32,109 nucleotides of DNA from JAJYIV01 sp964499955 (lineage in GTDB: Bacteria > Patescibacteriota > Patescibacteriia > UBA9934 > GWF2-40-263), in contig CAZCMI010000008.1 in NCBI GenBank assembly GCA_964499955.1, positions 1 through 32,109 on the forward strand. The letters run 5' to 3'. Under the pieces are notes generated by a model. It was not told where the DNA came from. It saw only the letters and a list, made by a program, of their open reading frames with translations, and searched no databases. Positions 6,473 to 13,894 of the stretch are shown piece by piece (within the stretch, counting starts at the first letter, position 1; every line of letters begins with the position of its first letter). The translations under genes and the position numbers were made by a program.

Positions 6473-7197
6473 CAGGCGGCCGCGCAGACCAGCGAGCCGA
6501 TGTCGGCGCCGGTCAGGACGGCCGTGATGTTTCCTTCTTCCTGTAGGGAGAAGACGCGGATGGGGATCCGCTGCTTCTCGCACAGGCCGAAGGCCTCAAC
6601 GTCCATGACGTTCAAGCCGTCGCGGATGCAGCGCGCGTAGTCCACGCGCGGAAGCAGCGTGGCGGCGGGGTCCTTGCGGGGGTCCCGGTCGTACACGCCG
6701 TCGGTGTTCGTCGCCTTCGCGATGAACACCGCGTCGATCTCACTGGCTCGCAGGGCGGCGGCGTAATCGGTAGTGCACATGGGGTTGCCGGTTCCGCCGG
6801 CAAGGATGACGACCCGCCCCTTCTCCAGATGCCGCGTGGCACGCCGGACGATGAAGTCCTCGGCGACCTTCGGCATGGACAGGCCCGACATCAGCCGAAC
6901 TGCCAGGTTGCACCGGCGCTCCAGCAGATCCAGCAGTACGAGGCCATTTTGGACCGTTGCCAGCATACCGAACTGGTCGGCCATGCTGCGATCCATGCCG
7001 CGGCTCGCGCCATCGGCACCGCGGAAGATGTTGCCCCCGCCGACCACGACGGCGACCTCCACTCCCTTGTCCATGGTCGCGGCGATTTCCTGCGCGACGG
7101 ACAGGAGCGTGTCCGGATCGTACGGAAAGATGCCTTTCGGCCCAGTGAGGGCCTCTCCCGAGAGTTTCAACAACACGCGCTTGCGCTTCGGTGCCAT
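6472..7197 (-). CDS. pyrH: UMP kinase PyrH
   Basis: PyrH phosphorylates UMP to UDP in pyrimidine nucleotide synthesis and normally acts as a cytosolic hexamer of the amino-acid-kinase fold. The 241-aa protein has the N-terminal KLSGEALTG, the glycine-rich VVGGGNIFRG, the UMP-binding segment around MDRSMADQFGMLATV, the GGTGNPMCTTDYAAALRA loop (GGTGNPFFTTD in most homologues) and the KATNTDGVYDRDPRKDP segment. GGAGGT 6 nt ahead of the ATG supports the start. It lies away from the usual frr/tsf partners, between orphan genes. Its promoter is not obvious: TTGATA within the T-run of the upstream terminator is a weak -35 candidate, so read-through from the 7321 gene may contribute. Confidence 0.95.
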   Translation of the reverse strand: MAPKRKRVLLKLSGEALTGPKGIFPYDPDTLLSVAQEIAATMDKGVEVAVVVGGGNIFRGADGASRGMDRSMADQFGMLATVQNGLVLLDLLERRCNLAVRLMSGLSMPKVAEDFIVRRATRHLEKGRVVILAGGTGNPMCTTDYAAALRASEIDAVFIAKATNTDGVYDRDPRKDPAATLLPRVDYARCIRDGLNVMDVEAFGLCEKQRIPIRVFSLQEEGNITAVLTGADIGSLVCAAA

Positions 7198-7247
7198 GTG
7201 GCAACCTCCTTCTTCACCGGACGATTCCGGCGCGGCGGGAACGTATC

Positions 7248-7286
7248 AAAAAAGCCGCCCGGCGTCCAGGAGCGGACGCGGGGCGG
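7248..7286 (-). terminator. intrinsic terminator after the 7321-7668 gene
   Basis: The minus strand has CCGCCC with GGGCGG and GCGTCC with GGACGC around a short loop (7255-7286), followed by six T (7248-7253). Confidence 0.88.
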
Positions 7287-7320
7287 AGAGGGGGTCTGGC
7301 GCGACATCGTTGCGCGCCGC

Positions 7321-7668
7321 TTATGTGCGCGCCACCAGATGGTAGTACAGCCAGGGGCCGGCCGCGCGGACGATCTGCACGTGGATCCCGTTCTTGCCGA
7401 ACAGGTCGACCACGGCCTTCTCCGCCCCGACGTCGAGGCAGAGGCGATGCAGCGTTTCCGGACGGGCGTGTTCCACCCACGGAGCCAGGCGCCCCACATG
7501 GGAGACCGGCATCGGCGCGATGGGGATGCGCCGACAGAAGGTATGACCGCCCTGCAACGAACGACGGAACAGCGCGAGCGCCTTCGCGGGCGTTTCGGTG
7601 TGGCAGCCGCGCGGAAGCAGATACTCAATCGGGGGAACGGCGGGCGTTGCGGCAAGTGCGACGGACAC
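7321..7668 (-). CDS. orphan small protein, 115 aa, GTG start
   Basis: I do not recognise this protein. The start is GTG at 7666-7668, 5 nt after GGAGGT; the longer frame from 7740 is rejected because it crosses the promoter at 7712-7740. The product has a mixed alpha/beta look, with PPIEYLLPRG, AKALALFRRSLQGG, RLAPWVEHARPETLHRLCLDVGAEKAVVDLFGKNGIHVQIVRAAGPW and a C-terminal LYYHLVART. It has three cysteines and no signal peptide. It forms a single-gene unit with a strong promoter and terminator, like the orphans at the start of the window. Confidence 0.7.
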   Translation of the reverse strand: MSVALAATPAVPPIEYLLPRGCHTETPAKALALFRRSLQGGHTFCRRIPIAPMPVSHVGRLAPWVEHARPETLHRLCLDVGAEKAVVDLFGKNGIHVQIVRAAGPWLYYHLVART

Positions 7669-7711
7669 GGAGGACCTCCTGGAACGGGTGAACCGGGCAA
7701 GCCGGGACCGG

Positions 7712-7740
7712 ATCCTATGCCTTTTCCCCCTCCCTGTCAA
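7712..7740 (-). promoter_or_regulatory. strong promoter of the 7321-7668 gene
   Basis: On the minus strand TTGACA (7735-7740) is followed after 17 nt by TAGGAT (7712-7717). The leader of about 40 nt ends in GGAGGT. Confidence 0.75.
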
Positions 7741-7743
7741 CGC

Positions 7744-7769
7744 AAATCCCCGCTTCCGTGGAAGCGGGG
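7744..7769 (-). terminator. terminator hairpin of the baseplate-J-like gene
   Basis: The minus strand has a 10-bp perfect stem, CCCCGCTTCC-AC-GGAAGCGGGG (7748-7769), followed by only a short ATTTGC run. It is directly followed by the -35 of the next promoter. Confidence 0.65.
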
Positions 7770-7788
7770 GTGCAAGCGTTCAACCCGT

Positions 7789-8973
7789 TTACGGCACGAT
7801 TTCCACCACGATGTGGTCCTTCAGGCGCGGGACGGTGCGGATGAAGCCGGGCGTGAACGACACGTCGACGTCCGTGGCCAGGCCGTCGGCGATGAGCAGG
7901 CGGCGGACCTGGTCGGCCGACATGCCCGCGAAACGGGCGGGGTCCAGCCCCGCGTTGGACGACGACGGAACCGCGCGGCCGTCCAAGTACACGCGCACGT
8001 TGGTCTGTTCTTCCTGCATGTTCACCTTTTCCACCGTGGCCTGCATGCCGGCGGCGTTCACCTCGGCGAAGCGCTTGCCGGGCGGCAGAGCCTGGAACAA
8101 GGAGCGGGAGGCCAGATCCTGTACGGCGGCGCGGTCATAGAAGGCGCCGACGACGCGCAGGGTGAGGGTGAGGTCGAATCGCTCGGCCTGGGTGCCCACG
8201 TCCACGCCCGCACTCTGGCTGACGACGTCCACGGCGTAGGATTCGCCTTCCAACCCGCCGCCCGCCTGGGAACGCAAGGATTGCTTGGCCTCGGCTTCCA
8301 GCGTGGCGCGCAGGTCGGCGAAGCCGCGGTCGATGTCTTCCTGGGTGATGGCGGCCACGCGGGAGAACCCGCCCGTGAATGCTTCTTCGCTGGAGGCGTA
8401 TACCTCCTGCTGCCGGGCGGCGTTGAGCCCCGGAATGACGAAGCGCGACGGCGGCAGGTCCCCGCCCGCCCCCGGCTGGTCCGCGTAAACGGGCGCCTGC
8501 GCCGTGCCGCGCGCGGGCACCGTAACCTGCTGGTCCAGGCGAACCAGGGTGCCGTCGGGCGCCAGCAAGCGGGTGGTGCGCACCAGGGTCTGCGGCGTGT
8601 TGGAATCGTTGTGCAGGGTGACCGTACCGCGCGCCGTGCCGACGACCTCCGTGGTGCTGCCTTCGGCCGGTTCGTAGGACTGGGTGCGCGTCAGCGTGGA
8701 GGCCAGTACGCGGCCGCGGATTTCGTTGTCGCGCGTGGGCACGCGCACGACGTCGAACAGCAATTCCGTTTTGACCGTTTCGGCCGCGGGCGTAACGCGG
8801 ATGACGGCTTCGACCATGGACACGTACACCACCGCCACGAGCAGGGCGAGCACCAACACGACGAAGCCCACCGCGATACGGCGGTACAAACGCATCGAGG
8901 GGGCGGGAGCGGCCGCATATTCGTCCGTCGTGCGGACGGACACGCGCTTGGCGGGGGGTTTCTTGGGCGACAT
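7789..8973 (-). CDS. baseplate-J-like single-pass membrane protein, 394 aa
   Basis: The order is a short basic cytoplasmic tail (SPKKPPAKRVSVRT), one transmembrane helix (about residues 34-55, IAVGFVVLVLALLVAVVYVSMV) and a large extracytoplasmic beta-rich region. That region contains GTVTLHNDSNTPQTLVRTTRLLAPDGTLVRLDQQVTVPARG, which resembles the region annotated in many Patescibacteria proteins as baseplate J/gp47-like. A helical segment (residues about 215-240) and further repeats follow. The function is unknown; a role as an envelope or surface scaffold is inference. I start at 8973 because an extended -10 (TGC-TATACT at 8993-8998) lies inside the longer frame. The start has no SD and a CTCCTCCCT run before the ATG. 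Confidence 0.75.
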   Translation of the reverse strand: MSPKKPPAKRVSVRTTDEYAAAPAPSMRLYRRIAVGFVVLVLALLVAVVYVSMVEAVIRVTPAAETVKTELLFDVVRVPTRDNEIRGRVLASTLTRTQSYEPAEGSTTEVVGTARGTVTLHNDSNTPQTLVRTTRLLAPDGTLVRLDQQVTVPARGTAQAPVYADQPGAGGDLPPSRFVIPGLNAARQQEVYASSEEAFTGGFSRVAAITQEDIDRGFADLRATLEAEAKQSLRSQAGGGLEGESYAVDVVSQSAGVDVGTQAERFDLTLTLRVVGAFYDRAAVQDLASRSLFQALPPGKRFAEVNAAGMQATVEKVNMQEEQTNVRVYLDGRAVPSSSNAGLDPARFAGMSADQVRRLLIADGLATDVDVSFTPGFIRTVPRLKDHIVVEIVP

Positions 8974-8992
8974 AGGGAGGAGTTCTTCACGC

Positions 8993-9001
8993 AGTATAGC
9001 A
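8993..9001 (-). promoter_or_regulatory. extended -10 promoter of the baseplate-J-like gene
   Basis: On the minus strand TGC-TATACT ends at 8993, giving a leader of about 13 nt before the ATG at 8973. The same TGCTATACTGCG string recurs at the promoter inside the pheT end (13902-13913). Confidence 0.55.
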
Positions 9002-9002
9002 A

Positions 9003-9038
9003 AGAAACGCAAAGGGCGCCCGCCTTAGGCGGGCGCCC
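9003..9038 (-). terminator. dnaE terminator with the stop codon as its loop
   Basis: The minus strand reads GGGCGCCCGCC-TAA-GGCGGGCGCCC, an 11-bp perfect stem (9014-9038), followed by TTTGCGTTTCTTT. The three-base loop is the dnaE stop codon TAA. Confidence 0.8.
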
Positions 9039-12000
9039 CCGTTCGCACCGGTTGCGCGGACGCGTCCACTTCCACGTTCTGCCTCCCCACTACGGCGGCG
9101 ATTTGGTCCAAGACGTCCGGGCCGAGCGCAACGCGGTAGTCGGTTTCCACGCGCCGGAGCCGCCCGCCCGCTTCCACCAGGAAACAGACGCGTTCCGTGC
9201 CCGCGTGGGACTGGAAAATATCGCGCAGGCGTTCCACGGTTTCCTGGCTGGGCCGCCCGTGCAGGGCGATGGACACCCCGCCGCGATGCACCATGGCGGG
9301 CGCATCGTACGCGGGCGCGGAGGGCGCAAACGTCGGCATCGGCGGCGCAGACGCAGGCCGCGCCGGTTCTTCCTCGCGGCGGGCCGTGGCCCCCGGCACC
9401 CATTGGCCGGCACGCAGCATGTTTTCCACTTCGGCCTCCTCCCCTTCCCCCACCGCCACGAAGGAGTTCGCCAGGATCTTCACGTCCAGCGCCGCGCCCG
9501 CCCCGCCCTCTTCGTCCCCGCCGCGGCTGGACATGCGCTTGCTCATCTTGCCGGACACCAGCACCACGCGCTCCGGCACCAGCACTGATTTGAACTCCGC
9601 CCACACCTTCGGGAAGGCGATGACTTCGATCTTCCCCTTCAGGTCCTGCAAGCCGATAAACGCCATCATCTCCCCCTTCTTGGTGGGGATTTCCTTCACG
9701 AAGGTCACCAGCCCGCCGCACTTCACAAACGCACCGTCGGGCGCGTTCGCCGCCTCCGCGCACGGCGCCAGATATGGCCCGAACCGCTCCGCCCCCTCCT
9801 GGTACGGATGCGAGGATACGTACAGCCCGAGCAATTCCTTTTCCCACGCCAACTTCTCCCGCGTGGGCGCGGGCGCGCAGGGCTTGAGCGCCAACGACGG
9901 CCCGGCCGCCTGCGGAGCCAGCGCGAACAGGTTCGTTTGATTCTGCGCCTTTTCCTTCTGCACGCTCTTGTTGAACATGAGCAGGCGCTCCATGTTCTCC
10001 AGGATCTGCTGGCGCTCGGCGAAGCGGTCCAGCGCCCCCGCCTTGGCCAGGGCCTCGACCGCCTTCTTGTTGAACACTTTTTGCGGCAGCCGCGCCACGA
10101 AATCCGCCATGTCCTTGAACGGCCCGCGCGCCTTGCGCTCCTGCACCACGGCTTCCACCGTGTCGCCGCCCAGGTTCTTGATGGCCATCAGCCCGAAACG
10201 GATGGCCGTGTCGCTCACGCAAGTGAACATCACGTCGGATTCGTTCACGTCCGGCGGCAGCACCTCGATGCCCATGCGGGCGCACTCGTGCACGGCCAGG
10301 GCGATGGTTTCCAAGTCGGCCGATTCCGCCGTCATCAGGGCGGTCATGTATTCGGCCGGGAAATTGGCCTTCATGTACGCCGTGTCATAGGCGATCATGC
10401 CGTAGCTGGCGGCGTGGGCCTTGTTGAACCCGTACGCGGCGAAGGGCTCGATGAGTTTCCACAGCTCCTGCGCCTTCTGCTCCGACAGGCCGTTGGCCAC
10501 GAAGCCCTTGAGCAGCTTTTCCTTCTGCGCGGCCATTTCCTCGGGAATCTTCTTGCCCATGGCCTTGCGCAGCTTGTCGGCTTCGAGCCACGAATAGCCC
10601 GCCAGGTGGATGGCGATCAACATGACGTCGTCCTGGTAGACGATGACGCCGTAGGTCGGCTCGATGATGTCCTTCAGGCGCGGGTCCAGGAAGGACACGA
10701 GCGACGGGTCGTGCTTGCGGCGGATGTATTCCGGGATGGATTCGATCGGGCCCGGGCGGTACAGGGCCACCATGACCATGATGTCCTCGATGCGTTCCGG
10801 CTTCAGGTCCATCAGATACTTGGTCATGCCGTCGCCGTTGAGCTGGAACGTGCCCATGGTGTACCCCTTGGCCAGCAGCTCGAAGGTCTTGGCGTCGTCC
10901 ACGGGGATTTCCTCCAGCACCACGTCGGCGTTTTTGGTCTGCTTCACCAGCTTGATGGCGTCCCCCAAAATGGACAGGTTGCGAATGCCCAGGAAGTCCA
11001 TCTTCAACAACCCCGCCGCCTCGACGGATTTCATTTCGTACTGGGTAATGGTTTTGCCTTCGCGGGTATCGATCTGCAGCGGGGTGAAGTCCGTGAGCGC
11101 CGTGGGCGAGATGACCGTGCCGGCGGCGTGGATGGACACGTGGCGGGCGCAGCCCTCGATTTGCCGGGCGGTGTCGATGACGCGGCGGACGTTCGCCTCG
11201 GTATCGTAGAGTTTTTTGAGGTCCGGCGTTTCGTTCACGGCGCGTTCCAGGGTCATGGGAAAGCCCTGGCTGCCCATCGGCACCATCTTGGCGATCTTGT
11301 CGGCGAAATCCAACGGGAAGCCCAGCGCGCGGGCGACGTCGCGCACGCTGCCGCGGGCAAGCATGGTACCGAACGTACAGATCTGGGCGACCTTGTCGTG
11401 GCCGTATTTGCCGCGCACGTATTCCAGCACTTCGTCGCGGCGGTTATCGGCGAAGTCGGCGTCCACGTCGGGCGCGCTGGGGCGTTCGGGGTTCAGGAAG
11501 CGTTCGAACGGCAGGCGGTACCGCAGCGGGTCCACCGTGGAAATGCCGATGGCGTAGCCCACCAGCGAACCGGCGGCCGACCCGCGGGTGGTGGTGACAA
11601 TGCCGTTTTTGCGCGCCCATTCGATGTAGTCGGACACGATGAGGAAGTACGGCGCGAAGCCCTTTTTCTCGATGACGGACAGTTCGTAGTCGATGCGGTC
11701 GCGCACCTCCTGCGTCACCTCCGGCACCTTGCCGACGATTTCGGCGTAGGCGCGTTCGCGCAGCACCTCCAGGAAGGTCTTGCCCTCGGGGATGCGGTAG
11801 TCGGCGAAGTTCCAGTCGCCCAATTTCAATTCCACGTTGCACCGGTCCGCGATGCGGCGCGTGTTCTCGATGGCCTCCGGGACGTCCTTGAAGCGTTCCT
11901 CCATGTACGCCGGGGCCACCAGCGAGGCGTCGTATTCGTACTGCTGCAGACGTTCGAAATCTTCCAGGGTTTTGCCGCCCTTGATGCAGCTCAAAATCTT

Positions 12001-12660
12001 CCATGCCTCCACGTCCGTGGGCTGGAGGTAGAAGGCGTTTTTCGTTGCGACGACCGGCACGCCCAGCTCCTTGCTCCAGGAGACGAACTGCGCGTTCACC
12101 GCAACCTGTTCCGGGATTTCCGGCCGGTCCACCAGTTCCAAAAAGAAATTCTCCGGGCCGAAAATGTCCAGGTAGACGTCCAGCAGGCGGCGGGCTTCGT
12201 CCTTGTTGCCGTTCTTAAGCTGTTCTTCGATTTCGCCCTGGTGGCCGCCGGACAGCGCGATCAATCCCTTGGAAAATTGCCGCAGGATTTCGTGGTCCAC
12301 GCGGGGCTTGTAGTAGAACCCTTCCAGGAACCCGACGGAGGAAAGCTGCAGGAGGTTCTTGTACCCTTCGTTGGTTTCCGCAAGCAGCACCAGGCGGTTG
12401 GACTTGGTGTCGATGCGGTGGCGCTTTTGGTGGCGGCCGTCCTTCGCAATGTACGCGTCCATGCCGATGATGGGCTTGATCTCGGCTTCCTTGGCCTTTT
12501 GGAAGAACTCCACGGCGCCGTACAGCGCCCCGTTGTCCGTGAGCGCCAGGGCATCCATGTCCAGCTTTTTGGCCTGCTTCACCAGGGCTTTCACCTTGGG
12601 GAGGGCCTCCAAAAGCGAGTAGTGGCTGTGGACGTGGAGGTGCACGAAACGGGAGGGCAT
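9025..12660 (-). CDS. dnaE: DNA polymerase III alpha subunit DnaE
   Basis: This is the replicative polymerase of the C family (1211 aa). Domains in order: PHP (1-280), palm, thumb and fingers (about 280-800), helix-hairpin-helix (about 800-900), OB fold (about 990-1080), then an Ala/Pro-rich linker and a small C-terminal domain. The polymerase aspartates are present: D400/D402 in PDVDADF and D555 in KMDFLG. The PHP domain keeps H9 and H11, but most other metal ligands of active PHP exonucleases are changed (E18, N43 in TDNG, D68, G139 in LSGG, and KNAFY instead of NDxHY). PHP proofreading is therefore probably lost. There is no SD; CCCCT abuts the ATG. It stands alone, with a dyad/direct-repeat element upstream and a compact terminator overlapping its stop. 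Confidence 0.96.
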   Translation of the reverse strand: MPSRFVHLHVHSHYSLLEALPKVKALVKQAKKLDMDALALTDNGALYGAVEFFQKAKEAEIKPIIGMDAYIAKDGRHQKRHRIDTKSNRLVLLAETNEGYKNLLQLSSVGFLEGFYYKPRVDHEILRQFSKGLIALSGGHQGEIEEQLKNGNKDEARRLLDVYLDIFGPENFFLELVDRPEIPEQVAVNAQFVSWSKELGVPVVATKNAFYLQPTDVEAWKILSCIKGGKTLEDFERLQQYEYDASLVAPAYMEERFKDVPEAIENTRRIADRCNVELKLGDWNFADYRIPEGKTFLEVLRERAYAEIVGKVPEVTQEVRDRIDYELSVIEKKGFAPYFLIVSDYIEWARKNGIVTTTRGSAAGSLVGYAIGISTVDPLRYRLPFERFLNPERPSAPDVDADFADNRRDEVLEYVRGKYGHDKVAQICTFGTMLARGSVRDVARALGFPLDFADKIAKMVPMGSQGFPMTLERAVNETPDLKKLYDTEANVRRVIDTARQIEGCARHVSIHAAGTVISPTALTDFTPLQIDTREGKTITQYEMKSVEAAGLLKMDFLGIRNLSILGDAIKLVKQTKNADVVLEEIPVDDAKTFELLAKGYTMGTFQLNGDGMTKYLMDLKPERIEDIMVMVALYRPGPIESIPEYIRRKHDPSLVSFLDPRLKDIIEPTYGVIVYQDDVMLIAIHLAGYSWLEADKLRKAMGKKIPEEMAAQKEKLLKGFVANGLSEQKAQELWKLIEPFAAYGFNKAHAASYGMIAYDTAYMKANFPAEYMTALMTAESADLETIALAVHECARMGIEVLPPDVNESDVMFTCVSDTAIRFGLMAIKNLGGDTVEAVVQERKARGPFKDMADFVARLPQKVFNKKAVEALAKAGALDRFAERQQILENMERLLMFNKSVQKEKAQNQTNLFALAPQAAGPSLALKPCAPAPTREKLAWEKELLGLYVSSHPYQEGAERFGPYLAPCAEAANAPDGAFVKCGGLVTFVKEIPTKKGEMMAFIGLQDLKGKIEVIAFPKVWAEFKSVLVPERVVLVSGKMSKRMSSRGGDEEGGAGAALDVKILANSFVAVGEGEEAEVENMLRAGQWVPGATARREEEPARPASAPPMPTFAPSAPAYDAPAMVHRGGVSIALHGRPSQETVERLRDIFQSHAGTERVCFLVEAGGRLRRVETDYRVALGPDVLDQIAAVVGRQNVEVDASAQPVRTGAPA

Positions 12661-12692
12661 AGGGGTTGGGCCGTCGACGACGAACTAGGGGG

Positions 12693-12701
12693 AGAATAGC
12701 A
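12693..12701 (-). promoter_or_regulatory. extended -10 promoter of dnaE
   Basis: On the minus strand TGC-TATTCT (hexamer 12693-12698) predicts a leader of about 25 nt. No clear -35 is seen. Confidence 0.45.
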
Positions 12702-12725
12702 TCTGGCGGGAGCGGCGGGAAGCGG

Positions 12726-12749
12726 TTTCCTGCACAGGAAATGCACAGG
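12726..12749. promoter_or_regulatory. dyad and direct repeats upstream of dnaE
   Basis: TTTCCTG-CA-CAGGAAA (12726-12741) is a perfect 7-bp inverted repeat. TGCACAGG occurs at 12731-12738 and again at 12742-12749, 11 bp apart and so on the same face of the helix. It lies about 30 bp upstream of the dnaE -10, where an activator or repressor could bind. No known operator is recognised. Confidence 0.45.
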
Positions 12750-12806
12750 TCCCGGCCCCGTCCGTGGCTTGACGAAACGGGGAGTTCATGGTCCCCAGCG
12801 GCCAAC

Positions 12807-12838
12807 AAAAAACGCCCACGCCTTCAGGGCGAAGGGCG
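12807..12838 (-). terminator. terminator of the YdcF-like gene
   Basis: The minus strand has CGCCC with GGGCG and CGCC with GGCG around CTGA (12813-12838), followed by six T. The stop codon at 12824-12826 is inside the hairpin. Confidence 0.8.
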
Positions 12839-13423
12839 GGCGCGGCGGACGGCGTCCCGGCGCATGTGGCGGGCGCGCAGCGGCGTCAGGACGAGCGGCC
12901 GAAGCGGCGGCACGTACCAGGCCAGCACGTGCAGCAAGGTCTCCGGCAATTGCCGCAAACGGTCGGCCGTGCGCGGATACTGGTCCTGGTCGAAGGTCAG
13001 CGGATGCACGCGACAGCGCGGGAGCAGGCGGCGGACGTAGAACCGCACGCGGTCCTGGCGCGCATACTCGCAGAACACCGCGGCTTCAACGTTCACGCCC
13101 GCATGGGCGCGGAACGCCTCCAGGTTGCCCCGCAGGTCCGTCGCTGCCTCCAGCCGTACGATGTCGAGCGACGGCGGCGCCGGGCCGAAGGAGAGGAACT
13201 CGCGCACGAGCTGCTCCATCGCCGCGGCTTCCGTCCGTCCGGGCAGAAGCGGATTGGTCGCCCCGCCCGCCAGATACAGACGAACGGGCCCGTCTTCCCG
13301 CCGCACCCGGCGCAGCACTTGTCCCAGGTAACGGGCGTAGTTGGCGTCCTCCATCACCTCCGGAGGCACGCCGTATCCGTTCACGTAAAAGATCGCGGTC
13401 TTCCCCATCGTCTGCGTTCCCAT
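12824..13423 (-). CDS. YdcF/SanA (DUF218)-like protein, 199 aa
   Basis: The core reads AIFYVNGYG, then VRLYLAGGATNPLLPGRTEAAAMEQLVREF, then LDIVRLEAATDLRGNLEAFRAHAG and AVFCEYARQDRVRFYVRRLL. The GG...TEA..M pattern followed by a conserved glutamate and an 'xT..N' helix is the layout of DUF218/YdcF-like proteins (Rossmann-like, nucleotide or envelope related), so I place it there tentatively. It lacks the N-terminal membrane helices of SanA/ElyC and should be soluble. The tail is basic (RARHMRRDAVRRARPSP). GGAGGT 5 nt before the ATG at 13421-13423 fixes the start. It has its own promoter and terminator. Confidence 0.6.
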   Translation of the reverse strand: MGTQTMGKTAIFYVNGYGVPPEVMEDANYARYLGQVLRRVRREDGPVRLYLAGGATNPLLPGRTEAAAMEQLVREFLSFGPAPPSLDIVRLEAATDLRGNLEAFRAHAGVNVEAAVFCEYARQDRVRFYVRRLLPRCRVHPLTFDQDQYPRTADRLRQLPETLLHVLAWYVPPLRPLVLTPLRARHMRRDAVRRARPSP

Positions 13424-13440
13424 GACGCACCTCCACGGAT

Positions 13441-13469
13441 ACTTCACGCCCATCGCGCCCGGCTGTCAA
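13441..13469 (-). promoter_or_regulatory. promoter of the YdcF-like gene
   Basis: On the minus strand a perfect TTGACA (13464-13469) is followed after 17 nt by TGAAGT (13441-13446). The leader is short and contains GGAGGT. Confidence 0.6.
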
Positions 13470-13470
13470 G

Positions 13471-13499
13471 AAAAACGAAACGCCCCCGGCCGGGGGCGT
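13471..13499 (-). terminator. terminator of the 13503-13871 gene
   Basis: ACGCCCCCGG-CCGGGGGCGT (13480-13499) is a perfect palindrome. On the minus strand it is followed by TTCGTTTTT. Confidence 0.8.
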
Positions 13500-13502
13500 T
13501 TT

Positions 13503-13871
13503 TCACACGGTGTCTTCGTCTTCGTTCAAGGACAGGCGGGAGCGGCGGACCACCCGGCGTTTGGGCGGTTCCTCGCGTTCCTGCACGCGGCGTTCGCGTT
13601 TTTCCTCCCGCTTTTCCATCGCGTAGTCGAACATGCGGCGGCTGGCGTCGAACAGCGGGCCGGCCAGCGACGTCATGCGTTCGAAGCGGTGACGCACGGC
13701 CGTGACGGCGGATTCGATCAGCGAGATTTTTTCCTTCACGGTGTCCAGCGTGTCGTTGACGTTGCGCAGGATGGAACCGACCTGCCACACGAGCCAGAAC
13801 AGCGCGGCGGTAAGCCACAAGGCGCAGAACGCCAGGACGATAAACAGGATGTCGAGCGGGGTGAACGGCAT
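13503..13871 (-). CDS. small membrane protein with coiled coil, 122 aa
   Basis: One transmembrane helix lies near the N-terminus (about residues 6-30, LDILFIVLAFCALWLTAALFW). It is followed by a heptad-like helix (ILRNVNDTLDTVKEKISLIESAV) and then a highly charged tail with KREEKRERRVQEREEPPKRR and an acidic end (NEDEDTV). This resembles the DUF948-type small proteins common in Patescibacteria, but the family call is tentative. The ATG at 13869-13871 has GGAGG only 2 nt upstream, which is unusually close; an in-frame TTG at 13878-13880 is the alternative. The promoter is probably TGC-TATACT inside the pheT end. Confidence 0.7.
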   Translation of the reverse strand: MPFTPLDILFIVLAFCALWLTAALFWLVWQVGSILRNVNDTLDTVKEKISLIESAVTAVRHRFERMTSLAGPLFDASRRMFDYAMEKREEKRERRVQEREEPPKRRVVRRSRLSLNEDEDTV

Positions 13872-13894
13872 ATCCTCCAATATACCTTCGTACG

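Noticed and set aside
6829..9588. 919-aa plus-strand open frame opposite pyrH, an orphan, the baseplate-J-like gene and the dnaE end
   Set aside because: It crosses several terminators and promoters of the minus-strand genes; open frames like this are expected in GC-rich DNA.
9808..12699. 963-aa plus-strand open frame opposite dnaE
   Set aside because: Antisense to a full-length dnaE; composition is typical of reverse-complement shadow translation.
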